A DNA stretch of 64,000 nucleotides from Siphonodentalium dalli (GCA_032622095.1 CP136065.1:115235195-115299194), one strand, 5' to 3'. Positions 11,340-23,418 are shown, counted from the stretch's first letter. Numbers and translations are program-made. The notes: a model not told the origin generated them from the sequence alone.

Positions 11340-12345
11340 GATCCAGATATATACACGGCTCATTGTACAACAAGCATGACTGGGCTCTCTTTGTGAGAGC
11401 ATAAGACATGCAGTTGAATTAGAGGCTTTTGCCAAGTCTGAAAAACATAGGGCTAAACACTATGCTAGGGCAGTAAATGAAGCAGACCCAACACAAAGCA
11501 AAAATATAGAGTTTGAAGAACTAAAAAAGATAAGAGATGAACTGAAGCCACACACTGGTTCTAATTGGAAAGCTCAAAATAGCTCACAACCGTCCGAGAC
11601 ATCACAGTCCATCTCTGAGATGAAGGAGATAAAACAAATACTGACTGATGTGAAGAGGTGCAAAGAGGAGATTAACAAAGAATGACAAACTTGGAGAACC
11701 AAAACAAGGAGAAAAAGGATAACACAAATGAGTCCTGGAGGGACTGTTGTGACGATAGACAATGGAGACCTAATTATAATGATAATCCTGATTATAACAC
11801 ACACGAATACAAAGAACGCACCAGATGCAGAACTTCTCACAATCCACGCGACATGGATCATAATGCATATCGTGGTAGGGGAGGCCATCAGAACACAAGT
11901 GGACATCGTAACTCCAACGAGTTTGTTAGATACAGCTCTTCTGAAGATGGGGCTGTAATTAGATTGCAATCTGTATGGGCAGCCAGTGAGGTTTCTGATT
12001 GGTACTGGAGCAATAGTTTCCATGCTCTCAAGAAACTGTATCACTACTTTATATCGGAAGATAAATACCATATGTTACATAAATGATGTAGCACACGGGC
12101 TGCTGATCATTGAGTACAACGAAACGAATAAGGCATACCGAGTTGTATCATCTAACTCATCGGAAACTCTGCCAGAGATAGTATCTTCTCGTCACTTGTC
12201 AGAGAACATCAACACAAATTCCCCAGAAGGAATTGGAACTATTGAAACTGATGATCACGAGCCCTCTTATACTGCGACAAGCAGCACGGATCAGGTACCA
12301 GCTACGGTAGAGAACACAGATATTGGCAGAATATGCCATATGTGA
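11340..12345 (+). pseudogene. Ty3/gypsy-like gag-protease fragment, copy in A1
   Basis: This is the C-terminal part of a retrotransposon Gag followed by an aspartic-protease-like segment. The Gag part (to the stop at 11684) includes a segment with AVELEAFAKSEKHRAK, typical of the region after the capsid homology in metazoan Ty3/gypsy Gag. An overlapping frame (11682-12086) carries an Asn/Arg-rich linker. The protease signature is read at about 11986-12020 as FLIGTGA, where retropepsins have D-T/S-G, so the catalytic aspartate is glycine. There are frameshifts in early Gag and between linker and protease, and reverse transcriptase and integrase are absent. A homologous piece lies at 39789-41200 inside A2 with the same Asp-to-Gly change. 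It is an inert captured fragment, not a working element. Confidence 0.75.
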
Positions 12346-13179
12346 CTCCTGGAAGGTCTGGAAATTCACAAATGCTCAGAAAGCTTAACGAACCTATTAT
12401 GGGTATATGTGATCACATGGCAATACAGCAGTAGTTTCTGCTACCATATAAGCAATGAGGATGTGTTTCAAAGAGCTGAACAAAAACCACCATATCCTGA
12501 AGTGAAACCAAATGCACATGAGAAATAAATTCTTCCTGACACATTGGCAGACATACATGGTCAGATAAATTCGACATGTAATGACCAAGGCCTTGGAGAT
12601 ATTACGGCATCTGTTCCTCGTCATATTCCAAGAAATATGGCACAACCCCAAAACGGCGCCATGGTACCCCAAAGGGGATTCAAGGACGATAATTAGAATT
12701 AATATAAAGAACATCGCAAGCTTGATGGCAAGGCTCGATTTGATGGCTGTGACCACGAAGTTCGTGACGCATTAAAACCTCAAATACTATGGGAAGGTCC
12801 CCATAGGGCAAAGTCGTGGATGATGACTCCCAGATAGGAGAGCCACATAAATACATAGTATATACTGTTTGTACAGTACTGTTGATGTAAACAAATATTC
12901 TATTATATGATTAAATGGAAGTGGCAGCCATGGGGGAACATCAAGTCCCGGTGGATGCAGGTTCATTCCAAATACGACCACTTGGCTCAACTTGCAGGGT
13001 TGAGCCACGAATGAATGTGCCGTCTAGTGGGTAGTTCATGCCCATTGGTCGCTAAAAACCCTCTATGTGTATCGAAGAAGAGTATAGGCTATCCGACCGC
13101 ATTGGAGAACATTTCTGCACCCAGATACAAACAAACTTTGGCTTCCATCGGTTCCAGGGTGCAGACGACATAAGGTGTA
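12346..13179. other. Core of A1 downstream of the gag-protease fragment, unassigned
   Basis: Frames here are short and show no motif I recognise. The stretch could be remains of the retroelement's 3' part or an LTR, but no terminal TG..CA pair or polypurine tract could be placed with confidence. It has no counterpart that I can find in A2. Confidence 0.4.
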
Positions 13180-13665
13180 AGGGAAGTCGTACCAACAACC
13201 CATTTGGGAAAAGTAACGGCGTGGTCACCGCTGCTGAAGAATTTAACAAAAGTTCACTAAGCACAGGTTCGTCGATTGATATAAAGATTGGACAGTGGTA
13301 AGCCCTCTGATACAAATTTCGCAATGCTGCACATTTGACACAAAACGTTCAGAACGGTTGTTTGATGGTGTACATGTAAGCGGAATGGTCCTATGAATCA
13401 GGTGATTCCGTTGGTAATGGAAACACACGTTACAAGTTACATGTACTGTGGCTGAACCTGGTTATTAACAATCACCAAACCTCCCAATACGTATAATCTT
13501 ATACAACTGTCAACTGTGAAGCTATATTATGTAGTAAACATATACAATTATGTAATTTCTTCAACTCAAGTAACTATCAAAAGCCTCAGCTTGATAAGGT
13601 ATGTCTATAATGCATAAATGTGTATAGGAATATTCCGTGTTTGTCTCATCGTGCAATATATTGTA

Positions 13666-14282
13666 CTAGCCGATGAGCCCGACGTTGTCCCGGCTATTCA
13701 AAAACCAAATTTCAAGTCGATAGCTCTACACGTTTCCGAGATCTGGTCTGCGCATGCGCGAAGCTGGCGTCGCATGGGCTCGGCGACCCGATAAAATTCG
13801 TATCCGGGGCAAGATACATTCACATACCAAATTTCAAGTCGATAGCTCCACCCGTTTCCGAGATCTGGTCTGCGCATGCGCGAAGCTGGCGTCGCACGGG
13901 CTCGGCGACCCGATAAAATTCGTATCCGGGGCAAGATACATTCACATACCAAATTTCAACTCCACCCGTTTCTATATATTAGATGTTCCCGTATATCTCT
14001 CTGCAGATGCTAATAACGTTGAATGGTAAACAAACGCTCTTTATAGCGATGCGTCAAAAACAAACGCTCATTAAATTATCACTTGATTAACCACCGCAGT
14101 GCCGTTTTGTGTGACTGAGATTGGAGAACGGGTGCTCTGAGCTTCTCCAAAACGCGACACCGACGGTGTCCGTGGGATTTTACACTTAGATAGGAAGTTT
14201 GGTCTCGATCGGTCAACACGTTTACGATTCTATAAAAGACACACAGACAGACAAACAGAGGTCTTCAAAAATATATATGAGA
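13666..14282 (-). mobile_element. Non-autonomous Helitron, array unit 1 (3' end at 13666)
   Basis: On the minus strand it begins TCTCATATATAT and ends in a hairpin (GCCCGGACAACGTCGGGC, 13677-13694) followed by CTAG, the usual Helitron 3' terminus. The base before it is A, as expected for A|T insertion. It contains a directly repeated block (about 13700-13800 and 13825-13935). It has no Rep/helicase. Confidence 0.8.
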
Positions 14283-14548
14283 CTAGCCTATGAGCCCGAC
14301 GTTGTCCGGGCTATTCATAAACCAAATTTCAAGTCGATAGCTCCACCCGTTTCCGATATCTCGTCTGCGCATGCGCTGCATGGGCGCCGCACGGGCTCGC
14401 CAATACGACAAGGTCGACCGCCTGGTCAAACTACACACACGTACCAAGTTTCGTCCCGATCGGTCGAGAATCGTAGATTTGTATAAATGACATACAGACA
14501 TACATACAGACAGACAGACAAACATAGGTTTTCAAAATATATATGAGA
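14283..14548 (-). mobile_element. Non-autonomous Helitron, array unit 2
   Basis: A 266 bp unit with its own CTAG terminus (14283-14286), hairpin, and TC start (complement at 14547-14548). It abuts unit 1 and unit 3 with no target bases between, so CTAG of one joins directly to TC of the next. Confidence 0.8.
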
Positions 14549-15021
14549 CTAGCCGATGAGCCCGACGTTGTCCGGGCTATTCAAAAACTAAATTTCAAGT
14601 CGATAGCTCCACGCGTTTCCGATATCTGGTCTGCGCACGGGCTCGGCGACCCGATAAAATTCGTATCCGGGCCAAGATACATTCACATACCAAATTTCAA
14701 GTCGATAGCTCCACCCGTTTCCGAGTTCCCGTATATCTCTCTGCAGATGCTAATAACGTTGAATGGTAAACAAATGCTCTTTATAGCGATGCGTCAAAAA
14801 CAAACGCTTATTAAATTATCACTTGATTAACCACCACAGTGCCGTTTTTTGTGACTGAGAGTGGAGAACGGGTGGTCTGAGCGTCTCCAAAACGCGACGC
14901 CGACGGTGTCCGTGGGATTTTACCCTTTGATATGAAGTTTGAACTCAATCGAGCCAGCCGTTTTCGATTCTATAAAGGACATACAGACAGACAGACAGAG
15001 GTCTTCAAAATATATATGAGA
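14549..15021 (-). mobile_element. Non-autonomous Helitron, array unit 3 (5' end at 15021)
   Basis: A 473 bp unit. Its TC start (complement at 15020-15021) is followed by T at 15022, restoring the A|T target. The paralogous empty sites read AACAA|TACAA at 39712/39713 in A2, and with one substitution at 10048/10049 in A1. This proves the outer ends of the whole 13666-15021 insertion. Confidence 0.85.
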
Positions 15022-16270
15022 TTGTTGGGGCGATGGGTGAAATAACGTAACCAAACAAATGCGACAGAAGATGATACAATCCGAAAACATTCATATGCAT
15101 TGTGTGTCTCGTCAACTGTTGAGAGTTTGTCCTGGATTATTGTTCAATATGGAATTGAATTATCATCCATGTAGAGGGGCAAAACAAGTTTATATTTCAC
15201 GATTTTCGGTCTACTTTCATCAGAAAACTCCGAAATGTTGCCATCTGTAAATTATACCACGACGTTATCATAATGTATATCTCGAAGTGGGTACACTTCA
15301 ATATGATAGCACAAACTAGTCGGAGTTGTGCTTTTGTATTCTGCCATACCGAAATTTCAAAAACTGATTTTGTTTCTTGGGGTGGGGGTGACACAATCTA
15401 CCACCACATAGTATCTATGGCAAAGAATGACATCATTATCCTGCAATCATATGGAGTATATATTTCCACAAGTTTCTATATTATATACGGGATCTCCGTT
15501 CAATGCAATACTGAATAATCGCCTACTAAGAGGGGCGAAACAACTGAAAATGAATGAATTTTTTGTCTATTTTCCACATAAATTTAAGAAATTTTTACAT
15601 CTATCACCACAATCATGGCATTTCATTACTTTGTATTTATAAGTGTGTAACCTGCTATATCGTAGCACAAACATATCCCGAATACCTGTTCTTTTGTATT
15701 CATTTGTGCCGAATTTCCCTAAAACAGGGCCTTTTTGCTGAATTTTGGGGTGAGGGTTGAAATAATCTTACATAACACATCACGTGTTAAATATGATGAC
15801 ATATTCAGCATACTGTCCTATGCGGTATATATATGCGCACTTTTCTAGACTATATACGGTATCCCTGGTCAAAACAATATTGATCTATCGCTCATTAAGT
15901 GAGGCAAAAAAATTGAAACATTGCGCTGTTTTGTCTATTTTTACAGTAAATCTAAAAAAAATCTTCGTTATATCTAAGAAATCGTACCACTATCATAGTA
16001 AATATCTAGAGGTATGTAGATTACAATATTTAAGCGCAAAATGTTCGCGTTTCTATACTTTTATTTCTCATTTTGCCGAATTTTACAAAAACAGGGATTT
16101 TTGCTGAATTTTGGCACTTAATCAGCTAAAAATCATCTTTTGCATCATTTGTATATTTCACACCGGGTCCTATCCGATGCGGAATGTCATAACCTTCAAA
16201 ATGATGTATCACAAGCCCGTGTGTGGTGCCGATGGACTAAACTTTCTGAAATCGGTTCCGTCCGCTCTAC

Positions 16271-17530
16271 TAATTTGTTCATGAAATTATATTGATCGTT
16301 CTTAAATTGACCCATATATAAATGCATATGTTGCTGGTCAAAAGGTTTCTAAGAAATTGTTGAGATTTATATGCCCATGAGATATTGATCGAACCTTGCA
16401 AAAAAAAACCAAACAAATTTAGTCAAAATAACGGTTGGAAATATTGTGCCTGGCGCGCAAACAGTTGGAAATTTCAGACCAAAAATAAAGTGAAATATAT
16501 CTGATAGTTTGATCGTTACTTATAGAATGATCATCGGTTGTATTTAGTCCAAAAGTCGAATAATGAAATGGCCATTAGTTTATAAATTTTCATCAGATTG
16601 GCAATTCCAACAGTTGGAAATATTTGGTACCTTGCATTTATAATTGGAAATTTCTAACCCAAGAAATGTAAGTTCATGACCTTTGGAATTTCGCTAAGAT
16701 TCAGGGTATACGGGTGCAATTGGAATACTAAGTTGAACATCCCAAGGCCGCGACAGAGACCATAGAGAGCAATCTTGTGAAGCACCACTATGGAAGCATG
16801 CAGAAGACTTGGCATTACTAGTATCTCTGGCATTACTTAAGAGCTGGGGTAATAATGTGAAGCGTTTAGGACCCTCGCGGGGATAGGCGCTATATATATA
16901 AGCCCCATCATTATTAATTATTATTATAATTAACCATGTCGACCCCTGTTGTGAATTTGGGAAACTTTTGTTAATTACATTCATAATAAAATGGTTAGAT
17001 CTATGGTTATTAATTGTAGGATCAGATCAACATAATTACTATGAATTATTATCTTATAAATTAGTGTGAATCCATTCTTGTATGCTCCGCAACCAACCAC
17101 CCCCTCGTTTTTCGAAACTGCCCGGTATATATACTGGGAGGACACTTTGCTGTTTGTGCATGGCATAATTATTGTGAACGGAGTCTGTCTCAATGATTCG
17201 TCTCTACAAACCTGGCCAAAAAAATCCGGTAATGCAGTGTGCTAAATGATCCCATGTGCATGCATTCACTTTAATATATCACGCGCTGGTTCATAAACCA
17301 ACTAGCAGCAGGATGAGGCGATTTCTCTGTCAGAAAGTCATGTGCGCGACTCGTGTGATTGTATAACATTTGCGCACGCCTATATGTTGTTGGGAAGAGT
17401 AGCTCGACCAGCTTCTCTTGGGGTATCATTTTCACCGAGATGCTCGAAGATGCATTAACAAAGAATAGGTGACAAAGCTCATGTAAACTCTGTTATTAAG
17501 TCCTTCTTTGAAACGTCGACTTCTTTCAAA
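16271..17530. other. Upstream flank of the SLC5 gene
   Basis: AT-rich, with no conserved frame. About 16690-16925 resembles the 3' part of a SINE; see the separate entry. No confident TATA or initiator was assigned for the downstream gene. The 5' untranslated leader probably lies in the last few hundred bases. Confidence 0.45.
16690..16925 (+). mobile_element. SINE 3' fragment
   Basis: The stretch from about 16850 reads AAGCGTTTAGGACCC, then GGGATAGGCGCTATATA and an ATT-rich tail. This matches the common invertebrate SINE 3' end with a GCGCTATA block. The tRNA-like head was not found, so the copy is 5'-truncated. Confidence 0.5.
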
Positions 17531-17899
17531 ATGGCAGACAGGCAATTCAGCTTCCAAACTGGACATAAAAACACATTTCATATTGCAGATTACTGCATAT
17601 TTGTAGCAAGTCTAGTTATTTCTGCTTCAATAGGAATATTCTACGCAATAAAGGACAGAAAAAACGAAAGCACCAAGGATTTTCTGTTAGCTGGAAGGAA
17701 TATGCATTACTTCCCAGTTTCCGTGTCTTTGACGTGTAGTTTTATTTCGGCCATCACGCTTCTTGGAACTCCAGCAGAGATGTACCAATACAACACGATG
17801 TACATGTGGAAATTAGTCGTGTTCGCTGTTGTCATGTTCTTGGTTGCCCACGTGTACGTACCGGTCTACTACAATCTTAAGCTCACAAGTGCTTATGAC
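17531..17899 (+). CDS. SLC5-family sodium/solute symporter, exon 1 (residues 1-123)
   Basis: This encodes the N-terminus of a sodium-coupled symporter of the SLC5 family, a plasma-membrane protein that uses the Na+ gradient to import small solutes. Hydrophobic segments lie at about 19-40, 61-82 and 95-116. The stretch SFISAITLLGTPAEMY (70-85) is the family signature in TM1, and LTSAY (118-122) precedes TM3. The TKDFLLAGRNM motif (48-58) also fits. These are closest to the SLC5A8/A12 monocarboxylate and SLC5A6 multivitamin branch, but the substrate cannot be assigned from one exon. The ATG has a strong context (AAAATGG). The reading frame runs past residue 123, but GAC|GTAAGT is a consensus donor and the family's next residues (YLE..RF) are found in exon 2 at 45265. 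The next seven codons before a stop are therefore intron. Phase 0. Confidence 0.93.
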
Positions 17900-18559
17900 G
17901 TAAGTATGCCTAAATACTCATAGAAACATTGGCTTGGGAACTCATGCACTCCACTTCCATGGGTCCACCTCACCCCACACCACCCATAATGAAGAATCGA
18001 CGGGTATATATACAGCATTCTCAGGAATTAATTACATTTTCTGAAACGCATTATATATGTATAGTCTACAGGGGTGGCGCCAGGATTTTCCCGACGCAGG
18101 GGCTGATCCCCCCCCGACACGGGGCTATAGCTACCGGGCTGACTCTGCAGATCTACCCGATATGGGGGTAGTTTTAACCCTCCCCTGGCACCATCCATGT
18201 GTATAGATTCTGCTAGGCGACATTGGTACATGCTACAGTACGATTGGGCTGACAAGGGGCGTAGCTAAAAAGTGACAATTGGGGTGGGTCTAATTTGAAA
18301 TTTTCAACTACACCCCTTGAACGACGGACATAAATTTACATTTGCACACCCCACCCCCGGTTGAAATTTTTCAACTGGTACCCCAAGTTCCCATCTATTA
18401 GAAATTTCCATGGCACCCCCCCCCCCTAATTGCTGGAAATATTCTGATGTAGTCCATTTCTGATAAAACATTTACCGAAAGTCAGGGGGCCAGGACAAAT
18501 TTCAAGGATACAAGGTTAAATTTTGTGGGTTTTTTTTAGCTCAACTTGACAAGTCAACA

Positions 18560-18905
18560 ATTTTCTTTGCCATACACTACATGCTACATCCCTCATCCAA
18601 TCGTCACAAAACTTCATGCGGACCCTCGGGTTGACCTCTTGATGGGGGAGCTTACCATTTTTTCTGAAATATATATATATGTTAAAAAAGAATGCCGCCA
18701 GCGGCCATCTTTGATTTCACATTTGAATACATGGACACACCCTGGCGAAATGTTGTGAAAATTTACAGGAAGTTTTGATGGGAGTTATTTAATTTGAATT
18801 ATTTTCGATGAAAAACATGGCCGCCGACAGCCATATTGTATTTTACTCTTTTTTGGCACACCCAATACAGGCATTCGGGAGTCTTGTTCAGCTAGTTGTG
18901 TTATA
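18560..18905 (+). repeat. Dispersed repeat family with GGCCGCC..GCCAT blocks
   Basis: Contains CTCATCCAATCGTCACAAAA, then GGTTGACCTC and two CCGCC..CAGCCAT blocks about 120 bp apart, ending near GGCACACCC. Related copies lie at 56370-56700 (+), 51740-51825 (-, partial) and 63775-64000 (-). Superfamily unknown. Confidence 0.65.
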
Positions 18906-19009
18906 AAAGAACAAATATTTGGTAAATACTGAAACCGCGTGCATTGTGCATAGAAATTCCTTAACTTAGTTTATTTATGGCTTGAGCTATAACGTAAATT
19001 TATATTAAA

Positions 19010-19024
19010 CAAGATTGGGAACCC
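19010..19024 (-). mobile_element. 3' terminus of an older Helitron, cut by element B'
   Basis: Read on the minus strand with 26839-27656 in front of it, the sequence gives a hairpin (ACCCGAGCAACGCCGGGT) then CTTG, a one-base variant of the Helitron 3' CTAG. A lies outside at 19009. The hairpin is split by B' and the duplicated target GAACCC. Confidence 0.55.
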
Positions 19025-19815
19025 TATGGGCGGCCATTCGGTCGGAAATTACATGAAATAAAAGTTAATGGTGGTTTGTGAAAACAATTACAATCTATTT
19101 CAAAACAATAGTCTCCATTTTCAAACCAATAGTCGTTCTTTGATTCAATAAGAGACAATTCCGTGTTAACAGAGAGAGATTCATAATCAACGTTGACCGA
19201 TGCAAAATTAATGTTCTATTTTAATTTAATAGCATTGATTGTTCAACTAATATCGAATAACAAACAATTAATACAGCTTTGCTCATATTCAGTAAACGTA
19301 CATTCCGTTTCAATAGCCATATTTTCTCAATCAATAGACATATTTCAAACCGATAGACGATTTATCACGATCAGTGATTACCGTTATCAAACTAATAGAC
19401 CTTATTGTAAAACTAATAACTCATTGTAAAACTAATAAATAAAACCGCAATTAACTTATTGTAAAACTAATAACTTATTGTAAAATGAATAGACCTTATT
19501 GTAAAACTAATAACTTATTGTAAAACCTATATCTAAAACCGTCATTGACTTATTGTAAAACTAATAACTTATTGAAAAATTAATAGACCTTATTCGTAAA
19601 ACTAATAATCAATAGACATATTTAAAACCAATATACTATTTCCCACGATCAATGATTACCGTTATCAAACTAATATCTAATAGCGGAATTAACTATTTCA
19701 GGTCAAACCAATGAGCTCATTTGAAATTAATGATTAAAACACAAACCTATAAGCAATTCGTAAGTTTGTTCGCAAAATCCGTGACGTCAGAAATATAGAA
19801 ATAAACATGGGAGTT
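19025..19815 (+). repeat. B' left TIR with internal sub-repeats
   Basis: Inverse of 26066-26838. The outer 50 bp is nearly identical to the other end; the rest is diverged. Within it, CTTATTGTAAAACTAATAA recurs about seven times at 19400-19610. A perfect CRE-like TGACGTCA lies at the inner edge (19782-19789). Confidence 0.8.
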
Positions 19816-20014
19816 CCCAATGTCATGTCGATGTGACGATTTGGAGTATGAGTTTACTCGGTGCAAATCAAACGACGATAATTATTCACTATAATATATA
19901 GGACATATAGTGGAGTAGATTAAGTCAAATTTTCAAGGCAATTTTTCAAATTGTTACTAAAGCAATTTAAAGCATGAAACTTTGCACCTATGTACATCTT
20001 CACATACTTTTTTA

Positions 20015-20701
20015 TCTCTTCTATATATTTTGAGAACTCCTTGTATTCGAGAGATAGTCCACACCCTCCGGACCTCAATGATATGATCGTGAATGAGTAT
20101 TAATATACCCCACTAAACTTTGACAAACACCAGTAATGGTGTGTAGATCATTTACATATCTCTCCTATATATTTTGATACAATCTATCTAATTTACATAT
20201 CTCTCTTATATATTTATGTTTGTGTGTGTGTTGTACTTCATACAAATCTACGATTCTCGACCGATCGGGACGAAACTTGGTACGTGTATGTAGTTTGACC
20301 AGGCGGTGGTCGTTGTCGTATTGGCGAGCCCGTGCGACGCCCGTGCAGCGCATGCGCAGACGAGATCTCGGAAACGGGTGGAGCTATCGACTTGAAATTT
20401 GCTATGTGAATGTATCTTGCGCCGGGTACAAATTTTATCGGGTCGCCGAGCCCGTGCGACGCCCGTGCAGCGCATGCGCAGACGAGATCTCGGAAACGGG
20501 TGGAGCTATCGACTTGAAATTTGGCATGTGAATGTATCTTGCGCCGGGTACAAATTTTCATGCGCAGACCATATCTCGGAAACTGGTGGAGCTACCGGGT
20601 ACAAATTTTTCTTATTGAAACGCGTGGAGCTAAAAATTAAAAAAATATATATAAAAAAGTCATGTTTCGGACAAGCCGCCGGTGGCGGGCTAACCTGCTA
20701 G
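20015..20701 (+). mobile_element. Non-autonomous Helitron inside B'
   Basis: The 3' end has a hairpin (GCCGCCGGTGGCGGGC) then CTAG at 20698-20701, followed by T. The first candidate 5' end is TCTCTTCTATATATTTTGAG at 20015 after A. Two more 5'-like ends follow at 20159 and 20200. Internal blocks match the 13666-15021 array in the other orientation, including two ~130 bp direct repeats at about 20320-20430 and 20450-20550. The B copy lacks it; its near-empty site is around 36648. Left-flank alignment there is imperfect. Confidence 0.75.
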
Positions 20702-21339
20702 TATTATATATGGAGCCACGCTGAAATTTCACTTTAACCCCTCTTTTAAGGGGTTTTCCAAATTTATAGAGCGTTTCGTGATTATATAATTTAATAAATG
20801 TCGCAATTAATCTCACCATGAAATATACGATTTAAAATTAGGCATATTCAGTACGTGTGACTCTGAGAGATATAATGCCACATTTTTAGGGTAAAATTGG
20901 AACTCCCCGTCCAAGATGGTCGTCAAAATGGCAGCTGAAAGAGGAAATTTGACGTGTTTTCGCCAATATCTTCTGGGTCAGGTTCTGTTGTATGGAACTG
21001 GTTCAGAAATGTGACTTCATTTTGTATTGCTCATGTTAAGAGATAATTGGAGCAATGAATATATGTCATTCGTATGATCCAAGTCCCTCCCGATCCCTCA
21101 ATAATTCGATTATACATAACTCGGTATGAAATTTAACCAAATATCACCGTTATGAATCTAGTCATATTTTAACAAGAATTTGACAGAACTTTGCAAATTA
21201 TGACATACAATTACTTATGAATTTTTGCGCTTATGTGCAAATATTTTACGTTTAATCACAAATCATTTGCGCTTAAGTGGAAATAGCATAGGCCTAACAC
21301 ATCACTCAAGCAAGCCTGCAAATAGCGTGTTTGTCATTT

Positions 21340-21432
21340 GCAGAATGAGGTCCACAGAGGGTGAATTTAGTGATGCTACCCAGCATAGCGGGCTAGCATA
21401 ACTAAATTCACCCTCTGGGGACCTCATTCTGC
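21340..21432. repeat. Hairpin MITE
   Basis: Inverted repeat starting GCAGAATGAGGTCC and closing with its complement, with GAGGGTGAATTTAG in the stem and a ~10 nt loop. A related hairpin lies at 21669-21761, and the pair sits inside a larger inverted arrangement (about 21310-21798). Confidence 0.85.
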
Positions 21433-21668
21433 TTAGGCCCCATCTTCTGGGAAGTAACTATGGTATCAAATTAACATTGTTTTTAGTTACGTTTTCCCAT
21501 CTGGGAAGTTTCTATATCCCCTAATTTGCAGAAGATAAAATCCATAATCGAGGCTCCAAATGGGTGAACATCACCAACTTCAACTGGGGAACTTCAATCT
21601 GATCCTAGGACTGCCATAGCCATTATCCAATAAACTATCGATCTATCTATCTAGCAGTTGAGAGCCCT

Positions 21669-21761
21669 AAGCAGAATGAGGTCCACAGAGGGTAAATTTA
21701 GTGATGCTAGCCCACTATGCGGTATAGCGTCACTAAATTCACCCTCTGGGGACCTCATTCT
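21669..21761. repeat. Hairpin MITE, second copy
   Basis: Same stem sequence as 21340-21432. The outer flank (TGCAAATAGCGTGT and its complement) is also inverted between the two copies, so each hairpin is part of a terminal inverted repeat of a ~490 bp unit. Confidence 0.85.
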
Positions 21762-22294
21762 GCAAAAGACAGACACGCTATTTGCAGGCTTGCACTCAAG
21801 TCTATATAGGCCCATCAGATGAGGGAAGCAATCCCCAGTGATCCCTAGATACCGGTACCTTTTATGACCATGGAAATGGTATAGACCGGCACATGGTATG
21901 TCTCTTTTATAAAATGTAATAGATCTCTGGGATGGAGACACACATTCTTAGGGACAGGGATGCTGATAATATGAAAATAAGTTTTTCCCCTATTACTATT
22001 CAATACTATTCAATAAGTTCATGTACACCACGAGGGAAGCAAGCCCCCAGTAACCCCTAATTCCCCTTCTATGACCATGGAAATGGTATATATTTGTGCA
22101 GGAGATGTCCCTTTAATAAAATATACTAGAGCTCTGGGAATGAGGCACCAATTTTGGGACACCAGAGAAAGATATGCTTATGACTTTTCAACTTTCGAGT
22201 CTGTATGGGCTACTATATACTATGGGCCCATAATAATATACTATGAGATGGACTCCATCGTTCACAATTAGAGGGAAGTAAAGGAGTAGTAGGT

Positions 22295-22415
22295 ATTTGC
22301 GCTTAAGCGCAAATCATTTACACTTAAGCGCAAATTATTCTCGCTTAAACGCAAACAAATTGATAGACACATATTTGTGCTTAAGCGCAAATGACATTCG
22401 CTTAAGCCCAAATTA
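22295..22415. repeat. Array of the self-complementary motif TTTGCGCTTAAGCGCAAA
   Basis: Five or so copies, the first perfect and the rest with one to four changes, spaced 18-45 bp apart. Isolated relatives occur at 21228-21290. The inverse element B keeps the array at 35213-35372. Confidence 0.85.
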
Positions 22416-22999
22416 TTTAAGGGCCTCCCATAGTAAGAGGGGACTCTAAATTTCTTGAACATTGAAATTCCCTTTGTTTCAGAATGTGCACATGTTTATA
22501 TTGAATATTCTCAGTAAATAATTATTCTGTGTGTTTCAAAAGAAATCAGAATAAATTGTTATTGTTTTTAAGTATTGGTTATTGATAACAGTTAATTAGA
22601 TTGACTCCCCTCTTCCCAGATGCATCCTTACTGTGGAAGACCGATCGCCCAGGCGATTCACCCAGGTCTGTTGGATGGCTCAAACGACTTTTCCCACAAT
22701 GGCCAGTTTGTACCCTTGATTTGAATGACACATTTAATTGTTTTGTACCATGTTTTTGGTCATTTCACACCATATATTGGTATGTTTCGTTGATTCCCAA
22801 AAATGATGAATGGTCATTCGTACATGTATGTGAAAAATTATTTTAATCGTGTTAACTTAATGAAAGTGAACATGATCATGATTTAACGTTCGTGATGATG
22901 ACAACCCGACATTTACATGTTAACATATTTCTTTCTTTTTTTTTCGAAACAAAATGAACAAATTGAAATTGTCGCGACAAAGTTAAATATGCATAATCC

Positions 23000-23418
23000 G
23001 AATTAACGCTTGAATATTATTATTTCCTTGGCTTCGGGGTAAAACATTTGATTTGAGTTGAGGAACCCACCCATCAAAGCTGAGAGTGATCAGATATCGA
23101 TTTTTGAAATCTATTATTTTTCACCTTCGATAATTTTTTAGTGGCCCAATAAAAAGTCGAAAAAGGACGGATGAAGATGGATAACTCAAAAAGCAAGTGG
23201 CTTTTGTTGTGTCAGATATTTGACAAACCCGCAAAATTTCATTGAACAAAATATTGATAAATAACAGGTTTTGGGCAATTGTATACTATATTTGACTGGT
23301 TAGCATTATTTCTGGGGCATTAATCGATTCTGGTAAACGAAGTGGCATTTAAAAAAAATGGTGTTGTTGTTGAAATATGAAGATATGGGAACCATCGAAT
23401 CGGACTGAGTACCTTTAA
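23000..23418. mobile_element. Truncated TTAA-target element inside B'
   Basis: The right end (TCGGACTGAGTACCT then TTAA, 23415-23418) and interior match the complete element at 46246-46725. The left terminus was not found. The copy is also present in B at about 34195-34610, so it predates the split of B and B'. Confidence 0.6.

Larger units (their letters stand above)
9216..16270. mobile_element. Composite element A1 (inverted arms around a gag-protease fragment)
   Basis: The left arm (9216-10975) and right arm (13180-16270) are inverse copies of each other, each broken by later insertions. The core (about 11340-12345) is a decayed Ty3/gypsy-like gag-protease piece. A second copy of the same assembly, A2, lies at 31104-42880. 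The outermost ~700 bp of the left arm is missing here relative to A2, so A1 is truncated on the left. The arms contain up to three diverged ~355 bp tandem units; in the right arm these start near 15175, 15531 and 15898. No transposase was seen. Family unknown. Confidence 0.75.
13180..16270 (-). repeat. A1 right inverted arm, split by Helitrons
   Basis: Inverse of the left arm, and extends further outward with a third ~355 bp unit. The outer end reads toward GTCCGCTCTACT. The same outer end occurs reversed at about 31104 (as AGTGGAGCGGAC) and forward near 42920 in A2. The Helitron array at 13666-15021 splits it. Confidence 0.85.

Noticed and set aside
11574-12071. 165-codon minus-strand frame (and 40233-40565 on +)
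   Set aside because: Antisense shadow of the Asn-rich gag-protease linker. It is present in both copies only because they are homologous.
17900-17923. Extension of the SLC5 exon to the in-frame stop at 17923
   Set aside because: A consensus donor at 17900 and the family-matching exon at 45265 show these codons are intron.
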